DNA of 64,000 nucleotides from Streptomyces luteogriseus (GCF_014205055.1 NZ_JACHMS010000001.1:2108001-2172000); one strand, 5' to 3'. Shown: positions 34,951 to 44,855, numbered from the stretch's first letter. The notes: generated by a model from the sequence alone, not told the origin. Made by a program: numbers and translations.

Positions 34951-35967
34951 TCATGGCTTGAGCAGGGCCTTGACGGCGCGGCGCTCGTCCATCGCCCGGT
35001 AACCCTCGGCGACCTGGTCCAGGGGCAGGGTGAGGTCGAAGACCTTGCCCGGGTTGATGCGGCCGGTCAGCACGCGATCGATCAGGTCGGGCAGGTGGCG
35101 ACGCACGGGGGCGGGACCGCCGCGCAGACCGACGTGGGAGAAGAACAGCTCCTCGCCGTCGATGGCCACCTCGTGCGGGACGCCGACGAAGCCGACGTTG
35201 CCGCCGGGCCGGGCGGAGTGCAGGGCCTGCCGCATGGCCTCGGAGGTGCCGACGCACTCCAGTACGGAGTCGGCGCCGATTCCGCCGGTGAGGTCCTTGA
35301 CGCGGGCGACGCCTGCATCGCCGCGCTCGGCGATGATGTCGGTGGCGCCGAACTCCCTGGCGAGCTTCTGCCGGGACTCGTGACGGCTCATGGTGATGAT
35401 CCGCTCCGCGCCGAGTTCCTTCGCGGCGATGACACCGCACAGGCCGACCGCCCCGTCACCGACGACCACTGCGGTCGAGCCGGGCTTCACCTCGGCGGCC
35501 ACGGCGGCGTACCAGCCGGTGCCCATCACGTCCGAGACGGCGAGCAGGCTCGGCACCAGCTCGGCGTCGGGGTGCTCGTCGGTGGCGACCAGGGTGCCGT
35601 GGGCGTTGGGGATGCGCACGTAGTCGGCCTGACAGGTGCTCATGAACTCGCGATGCAGGCAGGAGGACTGCCAGCCGTTGAGGCAGTTGGCGCAGCTGTT
35701 GTCCGAGGTGGCGAACGAGCCGACCACGAACTGGCCCGGCCTGACGTTGGCGACCTCGCTGCCCACCTCCTCGACGACGCCGACGTACTCGTGCCCCATC
35801 GGGTGCGGATCGCCGATGGGTTCCGCACCGCGGTAGGGCCACAGGTCCGAGCCGCACACACAGGTGGCGACCGTGCGAATGATCGCGTCGGTCGGATTGA
35901 TGATTTTCGGGTCATCGAGGTTCTCGAAGCGCACGTCTCCGGGGGCGTAGATGACTGCTCCGCGCAT
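34951..35967 (-). CDS. zinc-dependent alcohol dehydrogenase
   Basis: A 338-residue medium-chain dehydrogenase. The catalytic zinc ligands are Cys in CVCGSDLWPY and His-Glu in GHEYVGVV. The structural-zinc loop is altered, with cysteines at CANC and SSC only, so the second zinc is doubtful. The NAD(P) motif is VVGDGAVGLCGV. It is the first gene of a minus-strand unit with an SDR and a lipoprotein, divergent from the MmyB-type regulator, whose probable operator lies between them. Confidence 0.9.
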   Translation of the reverse strand: MRGAVIYAPGDVRFENLDDPKIINPTDAIIRTVATCVCGSDLWPYRGAEPIGDPHPMGHEYVGVVEEVGSEVANVRPGQFVVGSFATSDNSCANCLNGWQSSCLHREFMSTCQADYVRIPNAHGTLVATDEHPDAELVPSLLAVSDVMGTGWYAAVAAEVKPGSTAVVVGDGAVGLCGVIAAKELGAERIITMSRHESRQKLAREFGATDIIAERGDAGVARVKDLTGGIGADSVLECVGTSEAMRQALHSARPGGNVGFVGVPHEVAIDGEELFFSHVGLRGGPAPVRRHLPDLIDRVLTGRINPGKVFDLTLPLDQVAEGYRAMDERRAVKALLKP

Positions 35968-36097
35968 GGGGTGCTTCCTTCTGGGCGAGGATCGGTGAGC
36001 CCGCAGCCGGAGTCGGGATCGGCTGCTCGATATCGAGCCTCACACGCGGGAGCAGGCACGAAAAGCGGAGAAATTCATCCCGGGAGGGGAACATCCT

Positions 36098-36120
36098 GGG
36101 AGGAATTTCTCCCCCCTTTC
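36098..36120. promoter_or_regulatory. shared operator-like motif, copy 3, in a divergent promoter
   Basis: GGGAGGAATTTCTCCCCCC followed by TTTC. Thirty bases to the left the inverse GGAGAAATTC (36067-36076) pairs with GAATTTCTCC (36103-36112), so the site is also a palindrome. It lies between the alcohol dehydrogenase and the regulator gene. Confidence 0.55.
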
Positions 36121-36150
36121 CCGGGTGGAATCGGTGTCATGCTGGGAAGC

Positions 36151-37020
36151 ATGACCGCCAACATCCCCCTCAATGAGCTGGGAGAATTCCTCAAGAAGCG
36201 CCGTTCGGAGCTGAGCCCTCGAACGGTCGGACTGCCCGAGACCGACAGGCCCCGCCGGGTGGCCGGGCTGCGCCGCGAGGAGGTCGCCCAGCTGGCCAGC
36301 ATCAGCACCGACTACTACACCCGCCTCGAACAGGGCCGCATGCAGGCATCGGCGCCCGTGTTGGACGTCCTCGCCCGCGTACTTCATCTGGATGACGACG
36401 AGCGTGGTTACCTCTTCCAGCTCGCGGGCAAGACCACCACCCGCACACGGCGCCGTAGTCGCCAGAAGGTCCAGCCGCAGCTGCAGCGAGTCCTGGACGA
36501 CCTCACCGCCACCCCGGCCATCGTGCAGGGCCGGGGCGGGGACATCCTGGCCTGGAACGCGCTGGCCGCCGCGCTGGTCACCGACTTCTCCCGCGTCCCG
36601 GAAAGGCAACGCAACTACCCGCGGATCATCTTCACGGATCCGGCGATGCGCACCCTGTACGCCGACTGGGAGACCTCCGCGCAGATCTCCGTGGCCCAGC
36701 TTCGGATGGAAGCCGCGAAGTATCCGGAGGACCCCCGCCTCATCGAACTGGTCGGCGAACTATCCCTGCGCGACAAGCAGTTCGCCCGCTGGTGGGGGGA
36801 TCACCACGTCGCCGCCCGCACCGTGGGCACGAAGACCCTCGACCATCCGGTCGTCGGGGAACTCGTCCTGGACTGGGACACGCTCACCGCCAACACCGAT
36901 CCCGACCAGCACCTGACCGTCTGGACCGCCGCCCCGGGCTCCCCCACCCACGAGCGGCTGCGCATCCTCGCCTCCTGGGCCGCCGACCAGGATCTTCCGG
37001 CCTCCTCTCCGGCCGGCTGA
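36151..37020 (+). CDS. MmyB-type helix-turn-helix regulator
   Basis: A 289-residue regulator. The N-terminal Xre-type helix-turn-helix (about 1-85: LGEFLKKRRSELSPRTVGLP, VAGLRREEVAQLASISTDYY, TRLEQGR) is followed by the MmyB ligand-binding domain (about 110-285, with AIVQGRGGDILAWNALAAAL and FARWWGDHHV). The start ATG 36151 follows GGGAAG; an ATG at 36139 is also in frame. Such proteins often control an adjacent divergent dehydrogenase. The shared motifs at 30677, 33607 and 36098 would be its regulon. Confidence 0.88.
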   Translation: MTANIPLNELGEFLKKRRSELSPRTVGLPETDRPRRVAGLRREEVAQLASISTDYYTRLEQGRMQASAPVLDVLARVLHLDDDERGYLFQLAGKTTTRTRRRSRQKVQPQLQRVLDDLTATPAIVQGRGGDILAWNALAAALVTDFSRVPERQRNYPRIIFTDPAMRTLYADWETSAQISVAQLRMEAAKYPEDPRLIELVGELSLRDKQFARWWGDHHVAARTVGTKTLDHPVVGELVLDWDTLTANTDPDQHLTVWTAAPGSPTHERLRILASWAADQDLPASSPAG

Positions 37021-37176
37021 CCGCGACAGGCCGCCGCCTTGGAGACAGCCAGTGGATCATGCCCTGTGGCGGGCGGAGGCCGTCCCGACGGCAGAAGGTC
37101 GGCTGCTCCGACCCGGGACAGCGGGCGAGAGCTCCACGGTGAGACGGGTGACCGCTCGGAGCGGCTGCGCGTCCCG

Positions 37177-37275
37177 CCGGCCGGCGGCACACTGGTGGTC
37201 ACCCCCGGCTTGCCCGACGAAGACGTGATACCGAGCCTGCTGACCGCGTTCGACGTGCTCGGCACCGATGGAGCC
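37177..37275 (+). pseudogene. fragment of a zinc alcohol dehydrogenase
   Basis: A short plus-strand stretch encodes GGTLVVTPGLPDEDVIPSLL followed by TAFDVLGTDGA. This matches the mid-part of medium-chain dehydrogenases and is close to HGTLVATDEHPDAELVPSLL of the gene at 34951-35967. No flanking dehydrogenase sequence remains on either side. Confidence 0.5.
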
Positions 37276-37277
37276 GG

Positions 37278-37447
37278 CGACCAGGTCAACGGCGCCCAGC
37301 GCGCCGGCCACCTGCCGACCCGGGCGAGGCCGGGGCGCAGCGCAGCAGTTTTGTGAATGCCCTCCAGGACAGTCTCAACGGTCGGTCTCCTCGAAGAGCA
37401 CACGCCCTGGCGCAGTTGAGCGATCGCGCCGAAGTGGGTGCAGGCCG
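37278..37447 (-). pseudogene. decayed copy of the ABC-2 permease/ATPase junction
   Basis: The stretch 37343-37440 is about 85-90 percent identical by eye to 44191-44290, which covers the start of the ABC permease gene and the end of the ATPase gene (shared CTCAACGGTCGGTCTCCTCG). The part 37280-37330 resembles permease sequence near 44000-44040. Most of both genes is deleted between. Confidence 0.65.
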
Positions 37448-38179
37448 CAAAGCCGCGTCGGGCCGGCGCCGGTCGGCGCCCGGTGGCGACCTGCCTCACC
37501 GTCGTACCGTTGCTGACGCTCTGACACGCACCCCTCGATCCCACGCATCGCCAGACCGGTGTCACCCACCTGACGCTCCGTCGGAACGAGCGTCACGGCA
37601 GAGCGGTCACCTGGCTCAGCCTGCGTCGTCCGCCACTGGCAGGAACCGGTCCGCTGCCCCCGGTGGCGCAGCCTCACCGATGGAACGGACCGACAGAGTC
37701 CGGACGGTGACGACTCAGGTATCCCCATCGACCGGCACGGGTCGGGACCGCGACGGCACGGCCCTCGGCACCGGCAGCCCGGTTCCCCGTAACGTGCCAC
37801 TCGCCGCTCAAGCGGCACCGCCTGCGGGCGCATGGCCCTGACCAGCGATCCGCAGCTCACGGTGTACAGCGGTGCGCTGCCGAACGACGGCCATCGCGCG
37901 CGGAACCGCAGCCGGCCGACAACGTCAGGTGGGACGACGGGGCGCCGGCGTCTCACCGCGCCTTGTCTCTCTGCAGGTCAGCGCGTTACGCGGAGGCAAG
38001 ATCGAACGAGAAGGGACACCTGTGCGGCCGTTGGGAAGGCTCGTGCACCTACAGGGTTGGGCAGCGGGCCGCAGGGGGAGCCTGTGTCCTGCGGCCCGTC
38101 AACTGACGTGGAGCCCCTGTGACATGAGTGGCCGCTGCGCCGAGAGCCGGGGAACTTCAGAGACGGAGTTGATTGCATC
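37448..38179. other. non-coding stretch, nothing recognised
   Basis: No frame here looks like a protein in codon use or similarity, and no RNA gene or repeat stands out. The promoter of the molybdoenzyme gene must lie at its right end. Confidence 0.5.
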
Positions 38180-40489
38180 GTGGAACGACGCATGTCGGTT
38201 GCGACGCACTGGGGCAGCTATGTCGCGGTGGTTGATTCCGGTCGGCTGGTGCGAATCGAGCCGAGGGGCGATGACCCCGCGCCGTCGCCTATCGGACCCG
38301 GAATGGTGACAGCCGCCGACGACAGCGCCCGCGTGTTGCGCCCCGCGGTGCGCAAGGGCTGGCTGAACGGCCTGCCGCGCGCCCACGACACGGCCAGGGG
38401 CACGGACGCCTTCATGGAGGTGAGCTGGGACGACGCGATCACCCTGGTGAGCGAGGAACTGCGCCGAGTGCGTTCACAGCACGGAGACAGCGCCGTGTTC
38501 GGCGGCTCCTACGGCTGGGCGAGTGCGGGCGCGTTCCACAACGCGCAGGGGCAACTCCACCGGTTCCTGGCGTTGGGCGGGGGATACACCGACTCTCGCA
38601 ACACGTACAGCACCGCAGCTTTGGAGGTCATCCTCCCCCATGTGATCGGCGGAGCTCCGTGGAGCTACCAGTCCCGGATGCCGATGTGGGACGAGATCGC
38701 CGACAACTGTGAGCTTGTGGTGGCATTCGGAGGGCTGGCCCTCAAGAACAGCCAGATCAACCCCGGCGGACTGGCCAGACACCAGACGCAGGACCTTCAG
38801 CGAAAGTGCCGTGCGGCCGGGGTGCGGTTCGTGAACATCAGCCCTATCCGCAGCGACACCGCCGGCTTCCTCGACGCCGAGTGGCTACCCGTCATCCCCA
38901 ACACCGACACCGCCGCGATGCTCGGCATTGCACACACCATGCTGGTCAACGGCTGGCACGACGAGGACTTCCTTCGCCATTGCTGCGTCGGGTTCGACCG
39001 CTTCGCCTCCTACTTGACCGGCGAATTCGACGGCGTTGCCAAGGATGCTGCCTGGGCAGCGAGGATCACGGGCATGAGCCGGGACACGATCACCGAACTG
39101 GCTCGCCGCCTGTCCACGCACCGTTCGCTCATCATGGTCAACTACGCGATACAGCGGGCGGACCACGGCGAACAGCCGATCTGGATGTCGGTCGTGCTGG
39201 CTGCCATGGCGGGCTCGATGGGCCGGCACGGCTGCGGCTGGGGCGCGGGCTACGCGACGATGGACGCGACCGGCGTCGCCCCCGGCCGGCCCTCCGTGGC
39301 GTCGATTCCCCGGGTTCCCAACCCTGTCGCGGATTTCATCCCTGTCGCACGGATCGCCGACACCCTGCTGCATCCGGGCAAGACCATCGACTATGACGGC
39401 CGGCGCCTGACCTTGCCCGACCTCCGCCTGATCTACTGGTGCGGAGGGAACCCGTTCCACCACCACCAAGATCTCCACCGCTTGACCCGCGCCTGGCAGA
39501 CCCCTGACACGGTGGTGGTTCACGAAGCCTGGTGGAACACCACGGCCAAGTTCGCCGACATCGTCCTGCCCGTCGCCACCAGCCTGGAGCGCGACGACTT
39601 CGCCGCCGGATTCTCCGACCCCCACCTCGTCGCGATGCCGAAAGTCCGTGAGCCGGCGGGCGAGTCACGCACCGACCACCACATCTTCACCACCCTGGCC
39701 TCCCGGCTCGGATACGAGGGCGAGTTCACGCAGTCACGCTCCGAGATCGAATGGGTCCGGCACCTCTACGAGCAGACGAGGGCCGACCTCGGCGACGACG
39801 GGGCCTTGCCGAGCTTCGACGACTTCTGGCGAAACTCCACGGCTGAGCTGCCGGCGCTGAGCGGCCCGTTCCCCGGTAGCTTCGAGGCGCTCCGCGCAGA
39901 TCCGCAGCGTTTCCCCCTGACGACCCCGTCGGGCCGCATCGAGATCTTCTCCGAGGAGATCAACTCGTTCGGCTACGACGACTGCACCGGGCATCCGGCG
40001 TGGTTCGAACCGGTGGAGTGGCTCCGTGCCGGCCTATCGGACCGATTCCCGCTGCACTTGATCTCGAATCAGCCCGCCTCACGCCTGCACAGCCAGTACG
40101 ACAACGGCGGCCACAGCCTCAAGTCGAAGATCCGTGGTCGTGAGCCCGTGACGATCAATCCGCTGGACGCCGCGTCCCGTGGCATCGAGAACGGCATGAT
40201 CGTACGCGTCCACAACGACCGCGGCAGCTGCCTGGCGGGCGCAGTCCTGTCGGACGACGTCATGCCGGGCGTCATCCAACTGTCCACCGGAGCATGGTGG
40301 GACCCGGCCCAGCCAGGCCAGAGCGGCACCTTGGACCGCCACGGCAATCCGAACACCCTCACGGCCGACCGAGGGTGCTCGCGACTGTCCCAGGGACCGA
40401 GCGCCCACAGTGCGCTCGTCGACGTCGAGCCATACGACGGCCCCCTTCCGGATGTGCTCGCCTTCGCACCACCACACCTCGAACACTGA
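38180..40489 (+). CDS. BisC/DMSO-reductase-family molybdoenzyme
   Basis: A 769-residue molybdopterin-guanine-dinucleotide oxidoreductase. It begins THWGSYVAVVDSGRLVRIEP and lacks the N-terminal cysteines for an Fe-S cluster, as expected of the BisC/TorA group. The serine ligand of molybdenum is in RNTYSTAALEVILPHV. Other typical parts are YWCGGNPFHHHQDL, WWNTTAKFADIVLPVATSLE and the C-terminal cofactor domain with LHLISNQPASRLHSQYDN. There is no signal peptide, so it is cytosolic, as BisC is. Biotin or methionine sulfoxide reduction is the family activity. GTG 38180 is used; ATG 38192 is in frame. Confidence 0.88.
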   Translation: MERRMSVATHWGSYVAVVDSGRLVRIEPRGDDPAPSPIGPGMVTAADDSARVLRPAVRKGWLNGLPRAHDTARGTDAFMEVSWDDAITLVSEELRRVRSQHGDSAVFGGSYGWASAGAFHNAQGQLHRFLALGGGYTDSRNTYSTAALEVILPHVIGGAPWSYQSRMPMWDEIADNCELVVAFGGLALKNSQINPGGLARHQTQDLQRKCRAAGVRFVNISPIRSDTAGFLDAEWLPVIPNTDTAAMLGIAHTMLVNGWHDEDFLRHCCVGFDRFASYLTGEFDGVAKDAAWAARITGMSRDTITELARRLSTHRSLIMVNYAIQRADHGEQPIWMSVVLAAMAGSMGRHGCGWGAGYATMDATGVAPGRPSVASIPRVPNPVADFIPVARIADTLLHPGKTIDYDGRRLTLPDLRLIYWCGGNPFHHHQDLHRLTRAWQTPDTVVVHEAWWNTTAKFADIVLPVATSLERDDFAAGFSDPHLVAMPKVREPAGESRTDHHIFTTLASRLGYEGEFTQSRSEIEWVRHLYEQTRADLGDDGALPSFDDFWRNSTAELPALSGPFPGSFEALRADPQRFPLTTPSGRIEIFSEEINSFGYDDCTGHPAWFEPVEWLRAGLSDRFPLHLISNQPASRLHSQYDNGGHSLKSKIRGREPVTINPLDAASRGIENGMIVRVHNDRGSCLAGAVLSDDVMPGVIQLSTGAWWDPAQPGQSGTLDRHGNPNTLTADRGCSRLSQGPSAHSALVDVEPYDGPLPDVLAFAPPHLEH

Positions 40490-40616
40490 CACGCAAGCTG
40501 CCTGCTCTTCGGGCAGGTCCTTCGAGTTCGCCCTCGTCGAGCGCGCAGCGGGCCGCCCCGGCTGTCAGAGGCCCCCGTTTTGCAATTGCGTAATCAGATG
40601 AATACTGTGCGCAGTC

Positions 40617-41168
40617 GTGACTGCACTTCAAGACCTCAAGTACGGCCAGTGGTTCAGGGGCGCCGACGTCGACGGCGACGGGTTCATCACCCAGCAAGAC
40701 GTCCGCGCGATGAGCGAGCGCTACATCGCCGCCCGAGACACCGCGCCGGACTCCTCGACCGCCCGCCGGCTCATCGAGGGAATGGACGGGTTCTGGACGA
40801 ATGTGATCGCCCCGATGGACCGGGACGGTGACGGGAAGGTCGATCTGCGGGAGATGACCGAAGGCTTCAGGAGCGTCCTGACCGACCCCGCCCTCTATCC
40901 GCAGCAGATCGCGCCGGTCACCAACTGTTTCTTCGACCTCGTCGACCTCAACGCAGACGGCAAGATCGACCAGGCCGAGTTCCAGCAGATGTTCGACTCG
41001 GTCGCCGGTGTGCCCGGCGAGGACTGCGCCACGGTCTTCGCCGCTCTGGACAGGGACGGCTCCGGTGGGCTGGACCGCGCCGAATTCCACCAGGCCCTCA
41101 CCGAGTTCTTCTACGGCAACGACCCGGATGCTCCTGCCAACCACCTCTTCGGCAGGGTGACCGCCTGA
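40617..41168 (+). CDS. four-EF-hand calcium-binding protein
   Basis: A 183-residue calmodulin-like protein. Four loops with proper ligands are visible: DVDGDGFITQQD (about 18), DRDGDGKVDLRE (about 68), DLNADGKIDQAE (about 109) and DRDGSGGLDRAE (about 143). It has no signal peptide. Such proteins in Streptomyces (CabA/CabB, calerythrin-like) buffer or sense calcium during development. GTG start 40617, without an obvious ribosome site. Confidence 0.88.
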   Translation: MTALQDLKYGQWFRGADVDGDGFITQQDVRAMSERYIAARDTAPDSSTARRLIEGMDGFWTNVIAPMDRDGDGKVDLREMTEGFRSVLTDPALYPQQIAPVTNCFFDLVDLNADGKIDQAEFQQMFDSVAGVPGEDCATVFAALDRDGSGGLDRAEFHQALTEFFYGNDPDAPANHLFGRVTA

Positions 41169-41597
41169 CAGCCCCTGGCGCGCCCCGTCGGTCAGCGGCC
41201 GACTCGTCGTTCCGCCGTACCGAGCCGGCACCGCCGTTGCGGTCAGGTGGGAACTGAGACAGCTTCAGCCGGCCGGGCCGATACGCACTGATCTCATCCG
41301 CGCGCTCCAGCGCGCGGGCGAGGCGGTGCCCGTCATCCGCGTCGGCGGCTGGTGCAACCGCTCCAGCTCCGAGAACCGCGAGCCCTCCGACATCGTGAGC
41401 GTCGCCACCAAGTCGCCGGGCAACGCCGGGACCGCCCGCCGCGCGGCCCAGCGACCGGCACTCGGGACTTCAAGGGCGGCTTCCTCCTGCGCCACCAGGA
41501 TGTGCTCGAGCAGTCGCAGCAGGGAAGACGAGCTCCGGTGCATGGCGGAGTCCCGTTGGGGTACTCGGCTCGATTCGGGCTTGAACAAAGGAGGGAC
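41169..41597. other. gap before the phosphatase gene
   Basis: A plus-strand frame through this region is open but not protein-like, and I see no recognisable gene, repeat or RNA. The right end holds a very good ribosome site (AAAGGAGGG) for the next gene. Confidence 0.4.
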
Positions 41598-43325
41598 ATG
41601 GACGACGTCGCCGCTCCCGGCCGGGGAAGTGTTCCCCTGCCCGGGCATCAGGCGCGTTCTGGCGCCCTGCCCGACGGAACGCTGGAAAACCTGCGGGCGT
41701 CCGCCCTCGCGGTCGATGACGATGGCCTCATCGTCGCGGTCAACAACGCGGCCCAAAGCCTGCTGGGCAGGGAAGCCTCAGAACTCGTCGGTCAGGACTT
41801 CCACGACCTGCTGCACAGGGACAGATACGGGCACTCGGTGCCGCGCACGCGCTGCCGGATGAGGAAGGCGCTCCTCACGGGGGACACCAGGCATGGTGAG
41901 GCCGAGTGGTTCGCCCGCGGGGACGGCACTCTCGTCCAGTTGTCCTGGCTGGTCACGCCCTACGCACCCGGCCCGGGCGGGACGGGTGCGCTGGCGATGC
42001 TGTACGAGGCCGAGCAGCCGGACGTTCGCCACAGCGACGGTGGGCACTCAGCGCCGCTGACGGAACTGGACCGGCTGGCCCTGCTGGCCGAGACGACCAC
42101 GCAGCTCACATCCACCCTTGACGTGGACGAGGCGCTGCACCGGCTGGCGGCCCTGACCGTGCCCCGGCTCGCGGACTGGGCAGTGTTCGACCTGCTCACC
42201 GAACGTGACGAAGTACGACGTGTTCTCGTCATGGAGCACAAGGACGGCATTCTGGTCGAGCGGAACGACCTGCAGGGCCCGATGCCTCCGGTGCCGGCGG
42301 AGTCGCCGATGCCCCTGTCACGGGCCCTGCGCGGCGCCGCCTCTTCCCTCGCCGGCCCCGCCACCTACCAGGGTCCGCCCGACTCCGGCATCGCGGTCGA
42401 GCAGCAGCGCCTGTTCACCGCGACAGGTATGCACTCCGCCGTCATCGCACCCATTCGCGGGCTGCGCGACGTACTCGGCGCCCTGACCCTGGGCCGCGCC
42501 CAGCGACATGACGCCTTCACCCCTGCCGACCTGCCGCTGCTGGAGGACCTCACCCGCCGAGCGGGCCTGGCGCTGGACAACGCGCGCCTGTACCAGCGCC
42601 AGCGCAAAGTCGCCGAGACCATGCAACGGCACCTGCTGCCCCAGCTGCCCGTCCTGCCCGGCCTGAAGATGACCGCGCGCTACGTACCCGCTCCGGACGC
42701 CTCATCCGTGGGCGGTGACTGGTACGACGCCTTCGCTCTGGCCGCACACGTCCACGCACTGGCCATCGGCGACGTCGTCGGGCACGATCTCGACGCCGCA
42801 GCCGGCATGGCGCAGGTCCGCAACATGCTGCGCGCCTTCGCCTGGTCCCAGCCCGAGGCCGCACCCAGCGTCGTCGTCACACGGCTCGACGATGCCGTGA
42901 TGCACATAGCCGAGGTACCCATGGCCACCATGATCCTCGCCAGGCTCACCCTCGGCGACGACACACTGTGGCGCCTACGCTGGACGAACGCCGGCCACCC
43001 GCCGCCCCTGCTCGTCACCCACGACGGTCAGACCCGCTACCTCGACGAGGCTCACGGCATACTCCTCGGAACCGGAGTCACCAGACCTCGCCCCGACGCC
43101 GTCACCGTCCTTCCACCCCAGGCCACGCTCCTGCTCTACACCGACGGGCTGGTGGAATCGCCGCACCACTCCATCGATCACGGGCTTGACCGGCTGCGCC
43201 GACACGCGGCCTCCCTCGCCCACCGCCCCCTTGACTCCTTCTGCGACTTGCTGCTGGACCAGGTCCGCCCCAGCGACAACGATGACGACGTCGCCATGAT
43301 CGCGCTGCGCACACCCCCTCTGTAG
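41598..43325 (+). CDS. PAS-GAF-PP2C serine phosphatase (RsbU/SpoIIE type)
   Basis: A 575-residue signalling phosphatase. A PAS domain (about 30-125, LRASALAVDDDGLIVAVNNA) is followed by a GAF domain (about 150-335) and a SpoIIE-type PP2C domain (about 345-575). The metal-binding aspartates are in GGDWYDAF and IGDVVGHDLDAA, with TNAGHPPPLL and LLLYTDGLVE further on. It probably dephosphorylates an anti-anti-sigma factor in a partner-switching cascade, cytosolic. ATG 41598 is fixed by AAAGGAGGG six bases upstream. No anti-sigma gene is adjacent. Confidence 0.9.
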   Translation: MDDVAAPGRGSVPLPGHQARSGALPDGTLENLRASALAVDDDGLIVAVNNAAQSLLGREASELVGQDFHDLLHRDRYGHSVPRTRCRMRKALLTGDTRHGEAEWFARGDGTLVQLSWLVTPYAPGPGGTGALAMLYEAEQPDVRHSDGGHSAPLTELDRLALLAETTTQLTSTLDVDEALHRLAALTVPRLADWAVFDLLTERDEVRRVLVMEHKDGILVERNDLQGPMPPVPAESPMPLSRALRGAASSLAGPATYQGPPDSGIAVEQQRLFTATGMHSAVIAPIRGLRDVLGALTLGRAQRHDAFTPADLPLLEDLTRRAGLALDNARLYQRQRKVAETMQRHLLPQLPVLPGLKMTARYVPAPDASSVGGDWYDAFALAAHVHALAIGDVVGHDLDAAAGMAQVRNMLRAFAWSQPEAAPSVVVTRLDDAVMHIAEVPMATMILARLTLGDDTLWRLRWTNAGHPPPLLVTHDGQTRYLDEAHGILLGTGVTRPRPDAVTVLPPQATLLLYTDGLVESPHHSIDHGLDRLRRHAASLAHRPLDSFCDLLLDQVRPSDNDDDVAMIALRTPPL

Positions 43326-43425
43326 GGCCCGCCTGACCCGCGTGTGGGGCAGATCAACAGCCTTACGCACACCGATGATGGGACAGCCTCTGGGCCGGCA
43401 CCGAGGGCGGGGAGGAGGACCGTCC

Positions 43426-44226
43426 TCACCGTGATCGTCCTGTCCGGACTCTCGTTCTGCGGGACCACGGGGAGCGGGAAGGGCGTTGGGTGTGGAGGAC
43501 GAGCAGTGCCAGGGCGCCGGTCGCTGCGGACCAGGTGAGGGAGAGCAGGCCGTGGGACCAGGGAATGTGCGGGGTCAGGGCTGAGCTCAGCGCCAGCTGG
43601 TTCACGCCGTACAGAGGAAGCGCGGACACGCCCGCCACATCCATGAGTGTGTTGAAGACGGGGTTCTGCAGGCCGGTGTCGACCAGGCTGAGCATGATGA
43701 TGAGGAAGAATCCCTCCAACTCGCCGCGGACCAGGGAGCCGAGCAGAAGACCGATGCCGCCGTAGACGAGGCCGGCGCCCGCCAGGGCCAGCGCCAGGGG
43801 TGCCGTGTGGCGTACCGGCAGGGAGCTCCACAGCAGGATCGTGGTGTAGAAGGCCAGCAGGACGGCGGTGAGGCCGACGGCAGCAAGTTTGGCCAGCAGT
43901 ATCGCCAGCCGGGGGTAGCCCGCCAGCAGCAGACGGCGGTCCATCTCCCGCGATTGGAAGGTCTCGGTGAAGGCGATGAAGCCGGCGACCATGGTGATTG
44001 CACCCAGCGCGCTGGCCACCTGGCCGACCTGGCCGGCCGGGGCGGAGACGGGGGTGCTGATGGCGTCCAACCGGATGCGCACCACTTGCCCGGAGGTGCA
44101 CAGGCGTGCCACGGCGATCCAGACGGGGATGAACGCGATCGCCAGAACCAGAGCCAGCCGGTTGCGCAGGTGGCCCAGCAGAGTGCAGCGCAGCAGTTCG
44201 GTGAATGCCGTCCAGGACATCCTCAA
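43426..44226 (-). CDS. ABC-2 type permease
   Basis: A 266-residue protein with six hydrophobic segments, of the kind found in two-gene exporters. The motif FTETFQSREMDRRLLLAGYP after the second helix matches the ABC-2 group. A TTG start at 44226 lies eight bases after GGAG; ATG 44220 is the alternative. It overlaps the ATPase stop, so the pair is coupled. The substrate is unknown. A decayed copy of its start region lies at 37278-37447. Confidence 0.85.
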   Translation of the reverse strand: MRMSWTAFTELLRCTLLGHLRNRLALVLAIAFIPVWIAVARLCTSGQVVRIRLDAISTPVSAPAGQVGQVASALGAITMVAGFIAFTETFQSREMDRRLLLAGYPRLAILLAKLAAVGLTAVLLAFYTTILLWSSLPVRHTAPLALALAGAGLVYGGIGLLLGSLVRGELEGFFLIIMLSLVDTGLQNPVFNTLMDVAGVSALPLYGVNQLALSSALTPHIPWSHGLLSLTWSAATGALALLVLHTQRPSRSPWSRRTRVRTGRSR

Positions 44227-44855
44227 CGGTCGGTCTCCTCGAAGTGCAGACGCCCCTGGCGCAGGTGAGCGATCGCGTCGAAGTGGTGCAGGTCGTGCAG
44301 CAGGTGAGAGACCACGATGATCGACCGGCCCTGATCACGCAGGTCGGCGGCCAGAGTCCAGAATCGCTGATGGGTGTCCCAGTCGAAGCCCTGGTAGGGC
44401 TCGTCCAGGACCAGCAACTGCGGATCGTGCATGAGAGCGATCAGCAGGTTCAGCTTCTGTCGCGTTCCGCCGCTGAGTTCGCCGGCCTGCTGTCGCCGGC
44501 AGCCGGTCAGCGCCAGCAGTTCCATCAGCTCGCCGGCGCGCTCCAGTGTTGGCAGCCGGTAGGCCATCTGGAACAACCGCAGATGCTGTTCGACCGTGAA
44601 AGCGTCGTTCAGTACCGCCCGTTGCGGGCAGTAGCCCACCACCCCGGTCCGTGTCACCGTTCCGCGGTCAGGTGCCAGTTGTCCCACGGCGATCTGCAGC
44701 AGCGTGCTCTTGCCCGCGCCGTTCTCGCCGACGACTCCGACCAGCGTCCCGGCAGACACATCAAGATCCACGTCGCGTAGGACCTGCCTGCCGCCGTACC
44801 CCTTGCAGACTCCGCTGATCCGCAGCCGTGGCCGGTGTGACCGGTGGCCCGTCAT
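44223..44855 (-). CDS. ABC transporter ATP-binding protein
   Basis: A 210-residue ATPase. The motifs are Walker A GENGAGKST, signature LSGGTRQKLNLL, Walker B LLVLDEPYQGFD and the H-loop VVSHLLHDL. The Q-loop is at GYCPQ. With the permease downstream it forms a complete ABC-2 exporter at the inner membrane. The ATG at 44855 is the start that fits the family; the open frame runs far upstream but is antisense to the next gene. Confidence 0.88.
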   Translation of the reverse strand: MTGHRSHRPRLRISGVCKGYGGRQVLRDVDLDVSAGTLVGVVGENGAGKSTLLQIAVGQLAPDRGTVTRTGVVGYCPQRAVLNDAFTVEQHLRLFQMAYRLPTLERAGELMELLALTGCRRQQAGELSGGTRQKLNLLIALMHDPQLLVLDEPYQGFDWDTHQRFWTLAADLRDQGRSIIVVSHLLHDLHHFDAIAHLRQGRLHFEETDR

